In this document: piece by piece, positions 19,974 through 30,847 of the stretch
How the letters are laid out: every line of letters begins with the position of its first letter
Numbering within the stretch: the stretch's first letter is position 1
Assembly: GCF_000350225.1 (NCBI RefSeq)
Contig: NW_005179059.1
Location: 133,592 to 197,591, forward strand
Source of the DNA: Chondrus crispus
Lineage: Eukaryota > Rhodophyta > Florideophyceae > Gigartinales > Gigartinaceae
DNA: 64,000 nt
Direction of reading: 5' to 3'
Position numbers and translations under genes: made by a program
Notes under the pieces: model-generated
What the model saw: only the letters and a program-made list of their open reading frames with translations
Databases searched by the model: none
Told to the model about the DNA's origin: nothing

Positions 19974-21480
19974 ATTTCGACGCCTTATTGCGTAGTTCGT
20001 ACGTGCGCATTGGGACGCAGTGGGTCTAATATGAGGCCGTGCCACTAAATCTGCCTGCTGTAATATGGCCACCAGCACGATACGTTTTCGGCATCTGACA
20101 AGCTTGCCAGACGCGGGACACGGTACGTGATAAAATACGAAGTTAAAAATATTGCCTGTGCGCCACGCCTATAAACGCACAGGGCAAAAATTACATTTTG
20201 CGCACTGACATTTTATTGGCTGTGCGCCTCCGTCGGCAAAATTTGGGCCAGAGATGGGCAACAGCAATGTGGCGAATCCAGCGCGTATGAGGTTACCGCC
20301 GTGTAAATCGGCCTAAAACGTATCGTCCCACCGGAAATTTGGAGCCGTCAAAATCAACCAGAACGATACGTTTTGAGCCATATACCGTAGTCAGTACCGA
20401 AGTCCCACATACGACGATTGAGGCCCGGACGATACGTTTTTTGTCATTACATATCGATCCTGACATATGCCCAAAACGTATCGTCCTGCGGGAACTGACG
20501 ACGGAACTACACATAGAACATTAAATTTCGACGCCATATTGCGTAGTTCGTACGTGCGCATTGGGACGCAGTGGGTCTAATATGAGGCCCTGCCACTAAA
20601 TCTGCCTGCTGTAATATGGCCACCAGCACGATACGTTTTCGGCATCTGACAAGCTTACCAGACGCCGGACACGGTACGTAATAAAATAGGAAGTTAAAAA
20701 TATTGCCTGTGCCCCTATAATCGCACAGGGCAAAAATTAAATTTTGCGCACTGACATTTTATTTTCTGTGCGCCGCCGTCGGCAAAATTTGGGCCAGAAA
20801 TGGGCTACAGAAATGTCGCCAATCCAGCGCGTATGGGGGTGCCGCCGTGTAATTCGGCCTAAAACGTACCGTCCCACCGGAGAATTGGCTCCGTCAAAAT
20901 CACCCAAACTCGCACATACGACGATTCAGGCGCGGACGATACGTTTTTTGTCTTTACGTATCGATCCTGACATATGCCCAAAACGTATCGTCCTGCGGGA
21001 ACTGACGACGGAACTACACATAGAACATTAAATTTCGACGCCTTATTGCGTAGTTCGTACGTGCGCATTGGGACGCAGTGGGTCTAATATGAGGCCCTGC
21101 CACTAAATCTGCCTGCTGTAATATGGCCCCAGCACGATACGTTTTCGGCATCTGACAAGCTTATCAGACGCCGGACACGGTACGTGATAAAATAGTAAGT
21201 TAAAAATATTGCCTGTGCGCCTATAATCGCACAGGGCAAAAATTAAATTTTGCGCACTGACATTTTATTTTCTGTGCGCCGCCGTCGGCAAAATTTGGGC
21301 CAGAAATGGGCTACAGAAATGTCGCCAATCCAGCGCGTATGGGGGTGCCGCCGTGTAAATCGGCCTAAAACGTATCGTCCCACCGGAAAATTGGCTCCGT
21401 CAAAATCACCCAAAACGATACGTTTTGAGCCATATACCGTAGTCAGTACCGAAATCCCACATACGATGATTTAGGCCCGG
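19949..21480 (+). repeat. short units between bodies B and C
   Basis: Two and a half units. The first is a variant type (gccacgcctataaacgc hairpin, ttggctgtgcgcctccg, cagtaccgaagtcccac); the second, starting at 20521, lacks about 39 bp that include one of the inverted 12-bp motifs; the third, from 21028, leads into body C. Confidence 0.85.
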
Positions 21481-22389
21481 ATTGTGGCGATATTTCTTTA
21501 GTAACTGAACAAGATGCTTTGACTTTCGTAGGTGCAGGTTTAAACGCATCTTCGAAATGACAGGACCAGCTTGTCCCAAACTTCTCAACTTCTGACGCAC
21601 CTTCGACCATGCAGTTTTTGCCCGGAAGTATCCTTCACGTCCACGTAAGAGATGTGCCCCATTAATGCACGCGGCTGGAAGGCAGTCAAAATCTAGACTG
21701 CCAGCCACCAGGGAGTCGTTTTGCCGAAGGTGGTACGGTCGTAATTGAGGACTTGAAGTCCTGCTCCCCGGACCGCCCATAAGGACAGCCACACCCGGAT
21801 ATCTTCGGCATAATGCTCTGATAAACTCCCCAATAACAGTACTCTGCATCTTCTGTGTTCCACTTTTGGGCTTTCTCGCATTTGGTAGCACTATAGCAGC
21901 CCTTGGAAAGGAATCCTTCTGTGGTGCAATAGCTTTAGCTGAGAACGACGTAGCTCTAGTCACGTCTTGGCGGATAGAAAAAGATGTAACAGAGATCCTA
22001 AAGTAACTTTCGGCACCTCCGTGTATGTTTGAACTCGCATACCACACTCCTTTTTCTAGCGTCTTTGTGCCATGTCTGTAATCGTTCCCAAAAAGTATAG
22101 CATCGATATTACAAGAATTTCTATCTCCATATTCATGTGACCCATTGTCTTTCTTCGTCTTTGTCGCAGAGCGCCCACTGCAAACTTCTTTTCCTAGCCC
22201 CGACCCATCGACCACCTCGTCCTCCATTACCAATTCTACCGACGCCCTTCGTTTCCGGCTACCCATGTCATTGCGCACCTGAACATGCTTCTGCGACCCT
22301 GGGTCCTTGGCTGGTATCGAGACATCGCGGGCTCTTTTCGAACTTCCGTATGAGCCCGCACCAGCCTCACCTGGGCGGGGAAGGGTGCG
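21406..22389 (-). CDS. body C minus-strand ORF, unknown basic protein
   Basis: 328 codons, one fewer than in A because the first of the two ATGs has become ATC; the second ATG serves. Otherwise almost identical to body A. The coordinate given starts at that ATG. Confidence 0.45.
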   Translation of the reverse strand, partial: RTLPRPGEAGAGSYGSSKRARDVSIPAKDPGSQKHVQVRNDMGSRKRRASVELVMEDEVVDGSGLGKEVCSGRSATKTKKDNGSHEYGDRNSCNIDAILFGNDYRHGTKTLEKGVWYASSNIHGGAESYFRISVTSFSIRQDVTRATSFSAKAIAPQKDSFPRAAIVLPNARKPKSGTQKMQSTVIGEFIRALCRRYPGVAVLMGGPGSRTSSPQLRPYHLRQNDSLVAGSLDFDCLPAACINGAHLLRGREGYFRAKTAWSKVRQKLRSLGQAGPVISKMRLNLHLRKSKHLVQLLKKYRHNPGLNHRMWDFGTDYGIWLKTYRFG

Positions 22390-22397
22390 CATGATGG

Positions 22398-22901
22398 TTG
22401 CTCGGAATGCCGGGGTACTTTACTCTGACCACGGGTCCAGAGGAAGTTCCTTTGTACGTGTGCCGTTATTCGCACCGTTTGATTGCCGCGGCCTCGTACC
22501 AGGACTTGAGGCATCTCGGGAAATCGATGAAGGTGGATGAGGTGATAATTCCGCCGTTTTCAATCTTTGTGGGGAGGGGGGATGTGTTCCATGCTGGGAG
22601 CGCATTCCAAGACTACAACGAGGATAGCGGCTTGCTCCGTCATCACATGTACTTCAAAGCGGGAGATCAAGAGCTTCCCGATGGAGTACATTTGGTGCCT
22701 ACGTTTGAACCCGACTTCAAGAAGAGGCTTTACGAAAGCTCTGATGATGAGTATGAGGGAGCACATGAAGGGGAAGCTGGAGAAGTCCCGGGTACGGATG
22801 AGGACGACGAAAAAGATGAATACTACGACGGAGGAGACAAGGATACGTCGGGAGACGGTGTTAACGCCTTGGAAACAATAGCTGCTGAGTTGAACGTGTG
22901 A
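22398..22901 (+). CDS. body C beta-helix-like ORF, upstream part closed by TGA
   Basis: The same C-to-G change that removes the first ATG of the antisense ORF makes a TGA in the upstream part of this frame, so the ORF is open only from about 22398 (a TTG; the first ATG is the Met of MPGYF at 22407). The GDVFHAG and LLRHHMYF segments are intact. If the protein is real, translation must start at or after this point, or an upstream exon joins here. Confidence 0.45.
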   Translation: MLGMPGYFTLTTGPEEVPLYVCRYSHRLIAAASYQDLRHLGKSMKVDEVIIPPFSIFVGRGDVFHAGSAFQDYNEDSGLLRHHMYFKAGDQELPDGVHLVPTFEPDFKKRLYESSDDEYEGAHEGEAGEVPGTDEDDEKDEYYDGGDKDTSGDGVNALETIAAELNV

Positions 22902-24504
22902 ATCTTTACTATTAGTTAGACATTGTAGCGACATCAACTTCAATAGAAGTTCTTGTAATTGCGTAAGGGAGAGACAAGAGCATGTACTTTAAGATCGTTG
23001 AGACGAAAGACACGATACAAGCATGTAGTTTTTGAAAAAACACTGAGCCGGTGGAGCCGGTGTGGACATGTAGAATCTCGGTAAGGAGATACGCGTGTCC
23101 ACGTGTGAGTTCACGAAAGTAGGAAACATATAAAGAAAAAAGTACAAATGTCGCCCAAACTTCACAGAATGCGTATTGCAGCAGCATAGTATGCCTCTGG
23201 ACAAGTTTGGAGGGATTTGGAGACTTTCGAATTTCATGACGGACGTCATGGCCAGAAACTCTCCGATCACAAGCTTGTGATCGCAGAAATGGTCACTCGC
23301 CAAAAATGTCGCCACGTGTCACAGGTGAGGCCGCGGCCTCGGACGAACGTGGCCACGTGGCAAAGACCCCTGCCCAGGCGATTAATGTCGCTACAGGTGT
23401 CCACGTGTGAGTTCACGAAAGTATGAAGGATATAAAGAGAAAAGTACAAACGTCGCCCAACTCTTCACAGAATGCGTATTGCAGCAGCATTGTATGCCTC
23501 TGCACAAGTTTGAATGGATTTGGAGACTTTCGAATTTTGTGACAGACGTCATGGCCACGGGTCCGGCACAGGTCCGGCACAGGTTTTTATTGAGTATGTT
23601 ACAAGTGGGCTCCGTGCGCGCTTCGCGCGTCGTGCGCGCGTCGAGCCAAGTCCGCGTCAAGACACAATCCGGACATCTCCGGACATCAGCGAGTCCGCCG
23701 CACAACTGCGCCATCTTTCCACGTGTCCATGTTGTCGCACCCCACTCGAAGCACAATCCGTCGCAGCTGCTGAAGAGCGGGCAGCAGGTAGCGTGGATCT
23801 CTCATGACGCCGCTCAATCGCGACGAGCTGTCCCCGCGTCGGGCCAGGGCCGTGCGCTTCGGCCGTGCGTCTTCTGAGCTGCAAGTAACATCTCAGCATC
23901 TCCGTGCGCAAACTCTTTCCGTTCGCGCAAACCGCTGCGAAAGTACCACGGCGCCCTGCGTTTCGTCGCTGTGCTTCCCGCCCGTGGCATGCGCGCATCC
24001 CCGCCGCCTGCCCCGCACGCCCGAAGCGTGCCCGTCGAAAGGTGCGCTGCTGTTCCCCGTTGCGCGCTCCCTAACCTCAACGGACCCTGCCTCTCGACTT
24101 CCCTCGCTGCACCGGCAGCGCGCAAGCAAGAGAGTGAGCGGCGGCGGCAGCAGCGACGAGATAGAGGGCACGGGTGCACTCTGCGGCCGGGCCTGCGGCC
24201 AGCCCGCGCCCCGCTCGTGCCCGTTCATGGCTATTTCCGCCACGTGTCCGCCTCGCCGCCTGGCTGCCTGGCTGCAGGCCGCGTCCCGCCCGTGGCCGCC
24301 AAAAATTGTCCATCCGAAATTTGCCCGTTTATTTTCCGAAAAGTGGCGAAATCCGCGAAAGTGCACAGACAGACAGACGCACACACACACACACACACAA
24401 ACATGAGTATTGGTAGTTGTGGACAAAATAGCAATCCTGTTGCCGACTGGGTTTACAGTTTACAGTTTTTGACGCATCAATTAATTGGTTGTTTGGAAAG
24501 TGAT

Positions 24505-24554
24505 GATTGGCTGCGGTGCGCCCCCGCGGTGGAAAGATTTTTTTTGCATATAAG
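24505..24554 (+). promoter_or_regulatory. promoter of the ParB-like gene, body C
   Basis: GATTGG at 24505-24510 and catataag at 24547-24554, preceding the ATG at 24652. Confidence 0.6.
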
Positions 24555-24651
24555 AGCGTAGGGCAGTCAAGAAGAGACGTTGATCTGCCACCCAGCTTGC
24601 AAGACTACTTCTCTGTTGTTTTGGTTTCGTTTCGATTGTGCAAACGCAGAG

Positions 24652-25908
24652 ATGAATCCTGTGATTGAAAGCGACGTTTTGAGCAACGAGGGGATGTCTG
24701 AAGATGAGGGGATGCAATGGGAGAAGTTGAGGCAGGAGTATTCGGGGAAGTTTGGAGAAGTTTGCGTGTCAAACTACCGAAGGGTGAAGGTGACCATGGA
24801 TGTGGCAAAGATCTCTGAACCGGAACAGACACTTCGACCTCTGGAGGTTGATCATGTGGCGCGTATGGTAGTAGAGTTAAAGAGGAATGGTTACATGGAA
24901 AACGTTGGTTTGATCTCCGTGGCCATGACGGAAAAGATGAGATGGACGATTACAGGGGAGACCCCGAAGGGAAAGGTTGGTTTCGATGGGGGAGGGGAAT
25001 TAAAAGGGGGAGCTTATGTCGTTGATGGGCGCCATAGGTTGAGGGCGATCAGGGAATTGATGTTGAAGGACAAGGAATGGATGACGCGGATGTCCAGGAT
25101 CAGTGTGATGCTTTGGATGCCGTTGGAAGGGGATTTCCTTTCGGATATGGAGGTTCTAAGCATTGGAGGGTGTTGTAACTGTGGAAGCAGTACTGTGGGG
25201 ACACCGACGTTTCGTGATCATGTTCATGCGGCTGTTTGGATGGCGCGCGTTGTTCCGGTGACCATGCATGAAGAGGAAGGTTCCGGGAATGGAATAAGTG
25301 TCGGGGCTCTGGCCGTGGCATTGAAGAATGGCGGTGTTCTACGCAACTTTGGAATTGGGCATACACACCGATATGCGCGGGTGGCGATGAAATTGTTGAA
25401 GAGCGAGCGAATCTATGAGAGCTTCATGGATGCATCGCAGCGGTGTCCGAAGCTGTCCCTCGTGCATGTATCGAGTCATTTTTTGCTGCAGAACACAAGT
25501 GACGCAGAGTTTGAGCTTGGGTTACAAGGCATATGTGCTAGGGTACATGCTGGGGGTGGTGGTTCTCTCGGCAAGGTGCAGAAGGAGTTCTACGTGCTGT
25601 TTTCGGCACTTGTGGAGGAATTGAACCTTGCTGCTTTTGCCAAAGGGATTTCGCTGGAATCTTTAATAGGGCAGAAGGTGAAAGTGATGCGGCACAAGAC
25701 TGAGATTCGGCAGCTGGTAATAAATAACATGATGGGTTTCAAGGTTTCAGCTACACTGCAGTCGCAGAAGAAATCAAATAAACGGGCTACGGAAGCCATT
25801 CGAAAGGCTCTCGTGCAGACCGCAGGAGTTGAGTATTGCCGTGTTGGCATTACAGAAGACATTGCAAACGAAGGTTGTTGGGGAACGGAACTACACATAG
25901 AATATTAA
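24652..25908 (+). CDS. ParB/sulfiredoxin-fold protein, body C (most divergent copy)
   Basis: 418 residues, full length, DGRHR box intact. It has the most differences: by eye 14 replacements and two silent changes against body A, ten of the replacements within the first 160 residues (Asn for Thr at position 2, Asp for Gly, Ser for Cys, Phe for Leu, Thr for Ile and others). The excess of replacements is noted as a finding. Confidence 0.75.
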   Translation: MNPVIESDVLSNEGMSEDEGMQWEKLRQEYSGKFGEVCVSNYRRVKVTMDVAKISEPEQTLRPLEVDHVARMVVELKRNGYMENVGLISVAMTEKMRWTITGETPKGKVGFDGGGELKGGAYVVDGRHRLRAIRELMLKDKEWMTRMSRISVMLWMPLEGDFLSDMEVLSIGGCCNCGSSTVGTPTFRDHVHAAVWMARVVPVTMHEEEGSGNGISVGALAVALKNGGVLRNFGIGHTHRYARVAMKLLKSERIYESFMDASQRCPKLSLVHVSSHFLLQNTSDAEFELGLQGICARVHAGGGGSLGKVQKEFYVLFSALVEELNLAAFAKGISLESLIGQKVKVMRHKTEIRQLVINNMMGFKVSATLQSQKKSNKRATEAIRKALVQTAGVEYCRVGITEDIANEGCWGTELHIEY

Positions 25909-26652
25909 ATTTCGACGCCTTATTGCGTAGTTCGTACGTGCGCATTGGGACGCAGTGGGTCTAATATGAGGCCCTGCCACTAAATCTGCCTGCTGTAATA
26001 TGGCCACCAGCACGATACGTTTTCGGCATCTGACAAGCTTGCCAGACGCGGGACACGGTACGTGATAAAATACCAAGTTAAAAATATTGCCTGTGCGCCA
26101 CGCCTATAAACGCACAGGGCAAAAATTACATTTTGCGCACTGACATTTTATTGGCTGTGCGCCTCCGTCGGCAAAATTTGGGCCAGAAATGGGCAACAGC
26201 AATGTGGCGAATCCAGCGCGTATGAGGTTACCGCCGTGTAAATCGGCCTAAAACGTATCGTCCCACCGGAAAATTGGAGCCGTCAAAATCAACCAGAACG
26301 ATACGTTTTGAGCCATATACCGTAGTCAGTACCGAAGTCCCACATACGACGATTGAGGCCCGGACGATACGTTTTTTGTCATTACATATCGATCCTGACA
26401 TATGCCCAAAACGTATCGTCCTGCGGGAACTGACGACGGAACTACACATAGAACATTAAATTTCGACGCCATATTGCGTAGTTCGTACGTGCGCATTGGG
26501 ACGCAGTGGGTCTAATATGAGGCCCTGCCACTAAATCTGCCTGCTGTAATATGGCCACCAGCACGATACGTTTTCGGCATCTGACAAGCTTGCCAGACGC
26601 CGGAAACGGTACGTGATAAAATACGAAGTTAAAAATATTGCCTGTGCGCCAC
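25884..26652 (+). repeat. short units right of body C, interrupted by the nested retrotransposon
   Basis: One full variant-type unit and the start of a second, which is broken at 26652 within its cctgtgcgccac hairpin. The sequence resumes at 33092 after the element. Confidence 0.85.
26648..26652 (+). repeat. target-site duplication GCCAC, left
   Basis: GCCAC precedes the left LTR here and follows the right LTR at 33092-33096. Uninterrupted units of the same array have it once (cctgtgcgccacgcctataaac), which fixes the insertion point exactly. Confidence 0.9.
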
Positions 26653-27207
26653 TTTAACGTGCGCGGTGGACACGTGTGCAGGTTTTTGAATACTTTGACT
26701 TACTTTTGAAAATTCGGTAGTTTTGTGAATAGGTTGACTCAGAGGTTCTTTTGACTCTCTGGTTTAGTCGGTTGAGGGGCTCCGGTTGTTAATCGGATGT
26801 TGTGCATGCCTCCCCTCCTCTCCGTTGTTCTGCAACCGACTCTTTATAGAAATCTATATGGTTGCTACATCAGCCTAGACTACACTTAAAACATATATTT
26901 ATAATAAAAACCCCACTAAACGGCCCCTTGTGACCATATCTTGTCTCCTCCTTCGTCTTGTCGTGGTCCTCTTCGCCCGCGGGATCCCATTAGGATCCTG
27001 CTGAGGCCGACCGGATCGTCCTCGAGGACTCTTTCTTGTATAGAGTCCCCATTTATTGGCGAAGAAGACGACCTTACGGTTGAGGTGAGCACTGTAGGGA
27101 CGTGTACTGTACTGTACACGTCACGTACCGTGCGTCATCGTCCCGCTCAGCTCTTGTTTATAGTGTAAATATTACTGTCAGACGCTGAGCGGGACCCTAC
27201 CCTTACA
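26653..27207 (-). repeat. 3' LTR of the nested element
   Basis: 555 bp. In element sense it starts TGTAAGGGTAGGGTCC right after the polypurine tract and ends CGCGCACGTTAAA, without the usual CA. A TATA-like tctataaag reads in element sense near 26842-26850. It differs from the other LTR by an extra tgtac near 27110. Confidence 0.95.
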
Positions 27208-27208
27208 A

Positions 27209-27220
27209 CTCCTCCCCTTT
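27209..27220 (-). other. polypurine tract
   Basis: In element sense AAAGGGGAGGAG immediately precedes the 3' LTR, the position at which plus-strand DNA synthesis is primed. Confidence 0.85.
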
Positions 27221-27228
27221 CAAAACGA

Positions 27229-28131
27229 TTATTTGTCCGCGAATAAGTGGTTGTTGTACGTTTGGATGAGTTGTTGTGTTATTGCAGGGTCATTCTTGTC
27301 CATCCATGTGTCGTCAATTGGATTTGTGTTCTTGAAGTGCACAAGGAACTGCACTTGTCCGTTTGATATATGATGAGTGATTATTCGCTCTATCCGTTTC
27401 TTGTCTGCTCTTGTATGGATTTTGAATTTGGTTGGTTCTTGTTGTCTGCTCGGGTCTTCTTGGTATGGTTTCAAAAGTGATATGTGGAATGTTGGATGAA
27501 TATTGCGGTATTGCAAAGGTAGCTCTAATCGGTATGCGGTACCGTCTGCTAGAACTTCTAGTACTGTGAAGGGTCCGATGTATTTCGGAGCGAACTTCTT
27601 TGTTCTCCCTGGATTGATTGGTAGATTCTTAGTCGATAGCATAACTTTGTCGCCTATGTCGAACTTTAATTGTTTTCGATGTTGATTAACTGTCTCGGCG
27701 CTTCTTGCGTTGGCTTGGTTGATTGATTCTTTTGCCAGGTTTGTTGCGGTTTGAAGTTCCTGAAGGAAATGATCTGCAGAGGTGTTTCTTGAGTGCAGAT
27801 CTTTGCTTATATCCGAATGGACTATATCAGATATTGCGAACGGGTGTTGACTGTACTCCAGAAAGAATGGTGTTTGGCGAGTAGTATCGTTGACGTGGTT
27901 GTTGTATGCAAATTCTACACCCGGTAGGTATTTTTCCCAGTCTTTCTGAGTGTAGCTTACATAGCAACGAAGCATTTCCTGAAGTGTGCGAAATGCTCTT
28001 TCAGACTGTCCATCAGTCTGTGGATGAAATGCTGTTGAAAAGTTAAGTTTAACTTTAAGCATTTTCATAAGTTCAATCCAGAAAGACCCCGTGAATCGCG
28101 TGTCTCGATCTGAAATTATTTTCCGCGGCAG
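27229..28131 (-). pseudogene. integrase catalytic C-terminal part and chromodomain-like tail, after an in-frame TGA
   Basis: This frame continues the upstream pol frame without shift after the TGA at 28132-28134. It carries the second catalytic Asp (IISDRDTRF), the Glu-bearing motif FHPQTDGQSERAFRTL, the integrase C-terminal region (FHISLLKPYQ) and a terminal segment KKRIERIITHHISNGQVQFL with LVHFKNTNPIDDTWM, which fits a chromodomain fold. Chromodomains of this class direct integration to modified histones. The first in-frame Met is at 28068. Confidence 0.85.
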
Positions 28132-30468
28132 TCAATGGTGTTTATATATTTCTTTGTAGAACGTTGCTGCTATGGTATTAGCGCTGTTGTCCGATTTGAG
28201 TGGTGTAAAGTGTGTTCTTTTCGTAAGTTTATCTACCACTACCATAATTGCGGTTGTACCCTCTGTTGATTTAGGTAAGTCGAATATGAAGTCCATTGAT
28301 ATGACCTCCCATTTCTTGGTTGGTGGTGGAAACGGTCTTAGGTTTCCAAGTTGGTTTTGAGTTGAGCTCTTTGCTTCTTGGCATTTAAGGCATTTGTTCA
28401 CATAATTGTGTATCTTTTTCTTCATAGTCGGCCAAAAGTAATACCTTGATATAAGTGAAGCCGTTTTATTACTTCCTCTGTGCGAACCAAATAGTGATTC
28501 ATGGTTATCTTGTAATATGGTCCTTCGGAGTTCTCCTTTTGGTACACATAGCCTTCTTTCGAAATACAACCGTTGTCCTGTTTTTGTATAGGGCTCGACA
28601 GGATCCTGGAAGTTTTCTTTGAACGATTCGTCGTTGTCATAGTCTCGTTGTAAATTCCGTAATGTTTCTTGGCTTACATTCACCATTGTGAATGCCATTA
28701 ACTGTTTTACTATATTTGATGATGCGTGATGTACTTCTTTATACTGTCGAGATAGTGCATCGGCTACGACGTTTGATTTCCCTTTGATGTAGTCAATAGA
28801 ATAGTCGAATTCTTGCATGAATTCCACCCATCTCGCTTGTCTTCTGGATAACGTTTTCTGTGTATCCAGATATTTTAACGGATGGTGATCAGTCATAATC
28901 TTGAATTTTGAACCATGTAAGTATGGTCTCCATGTATGTAGGGCATAGATGATAGCTAATAGCTCTCGCTCATGCGTACTGTATCCTTGCTCTGCTGGAT
29001 TTAGTTTTCTAGAAGCGTATGCTACAGGACGACATCTGGATTCGTCGGTTTGGGTCAGTACCGCTCCGACACCTGTTTGGGATGCGTCTGCAGTTAGTTG
29101 ATATGGTAGATTGGGATCTGCACATCTTAGTACTGGTGCTTCTGTTAATCGCTTCTTTAGCTCCTGAAAAGCTAACGCTTGCGGCTTTTCCCATTTGAAG
29201 GAACTATTTTTTCGAGCAAGGTTTGAAAGAGGGGTCGCAATTGTTGCGAAGTCTTTTACAAACCTTCTGTAGTAATTACAAAGTCCGAGAAAGCTTTGTA
29301 TATGTGTTATGTTTTGTGGTGTTTCCCAGTTCTTTACTGCTTCAATTTTCTTTGGGTTTACTTTAATACCGTCTTTGCTAATGATGTGTTCTAGGTATTC
29401 AATGTTTTGAGAGAGAAATTCACACTTTGATAGCTTCCCATACAGCTTGTTTTCTCTCAAGAGGTCTAGTATTATCTTTAATTGTTGTATGTGTTCTTCT
29501 TGTGTCTTGCTGTACACGAGTATGTCGTCAAGATATACGAGAACGAACTTATCTAAATAAGGTCGAAATATGTTGTTCATCAATGTTTGAAAACATCCTG
29601 GTGCTCCCGTTAATCCGAATGGAGTCACCAAATATTCGTATTGTCCGTACCTCGTCCTAAAAGCGGTTTTCTCTACGTCTGAGTCTTTCAGCCTTATTTG
29701 ATGGTATCCAGATCTAAGATCCAGCGTCGAGAAGTATTTAGCTCCACCGACTTGATCCCATACTTCATCAATTCTTGGTAACGGAACCTGATTTTTTATC
29801 GTTTGTTTGTTCAGTGCTCTGTAATCAATACACATTCGGAGACTTCCATCTTTTTTTGGTGTAAATAGTACTGGACTTCCCCAAGGGCTTATGCTTGGTC
29901 TGATAAATCCTAGGAATAGAGCCTCCTCAATCTGTCTTTTCATTTCTTCAAGTTCTTTTCTTGAGAGTTTATAGATTGGACCCATTTTGGGTTTTGCATC
30001 TTTCTCCAAATCTATACTCATTTCAACGGATCGTTTTGGTGGTAATCCATGTGGTAACTCTTTGCGAAATACGTCTTTGTATTCTTCTATCATGCCTATC
30101 AATTGTTCTTTTTTATGCGCTTCGGGACCTTCCCCCGTAATTATTCTCTCTTGTTCCTCACTGTTTTTCAACACTACATGATATATCATACTCTTTTGCT
30201 TTTTTGCTAGTCTGGCGAACTGTTTACTCGTCAGCATGAATGTAGGGTGGGGTGCCCCATGTTGATGAGCCTCTGCGTCCAGAGTTATTAATCTAGATCC
30301 TTCCTTGAGGAGCATACGGTTTTCTTTCCAGTTGATTATTGGGTTGGCTTCAGATAGCCACGCCTTGCCTAAAATTAAGTCGTAAGCGATCCAGTCCACT
30401 ACGTATGGCCGTACGTTGATGGTAGCTTCCCCAATCCGTATGTTTAGATTCTCGCAACACCGCTCCAT
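28132..30468 (-). pseudogene. pol: pol of the nested element: end of protease, RT, RNase H, start of integrase
   Basis: 778 codons to a TGA. In order: a protease C-terminal half (DLILGKAWL near 30-38), reverse transcriptase (Asp in FSTLDLRSG at 250, YLDD at 312-315), RNase H ([11 protein letters not shown], Asp at 461), the integrase zinc-binding region ([11 protein letters not shown], then CLKCQEAK) and the first integrase Asp (SMDFIFDL). The protease N-terminal half with the active-site DSG is in a different frame upstream. The TGA replaces what would normally be a Gly after KHH, so a single substitution probably silenced the copy. Confidence 0.9.
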
Positions 30469-30473
30469 TGGAA

Positions 30474-30818
30474 CTAGTGTGCGGTCCCATAGTTCTGCCT
30501 GAGACTAGTTTTCTCTTTCTTCAATTTCAATTTTTCTGCATATTTCTTTGAGATTACGATCTCCTCACACCCACTATCCACAAGGATGTTACATGAGAAG
30601 TTGGCGGTACTACTTTGTACCCTCCCCATGTAAACCAGTAGGCTTTGTCTCTGTGATTTTCTCCTTTTCCTGTATGGTGAAAATGCACATAGTTTCACAT
30701 TATTATTTTCTCTACTTGATATCTCAGATCTAAGGTATTCTTTTTGTGTTTTTTGTGTTTTCGTTTTTTGTGTTTTTTCATTTTTCTTACGCAAGTCGGC
30801 CGTTGTACATTTTTCCAC
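30474..30818 (-). pseudogene. protease N-terminal half of the nested element
   Basis: 114 codons beginning 30 bases after the gag stop. It ends with an aspartic protease active-site segment (CNILVDSGCEEIVISKKY) and then leaves frame at about 30480-30510; the rest of the protease follows in the next frame. The first 25 residues are a Lys/Thr/Gln repeat (KTQKTKTQKTQK) from a simple-sequence tract. It is either a mutated pol or a programmed shift; the position inside the protease fold favours mutation. Confidence 0.75.
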
Positions 30819-30847
30819 TGATGTGCCGAGATACTCCAGCGGAATTA

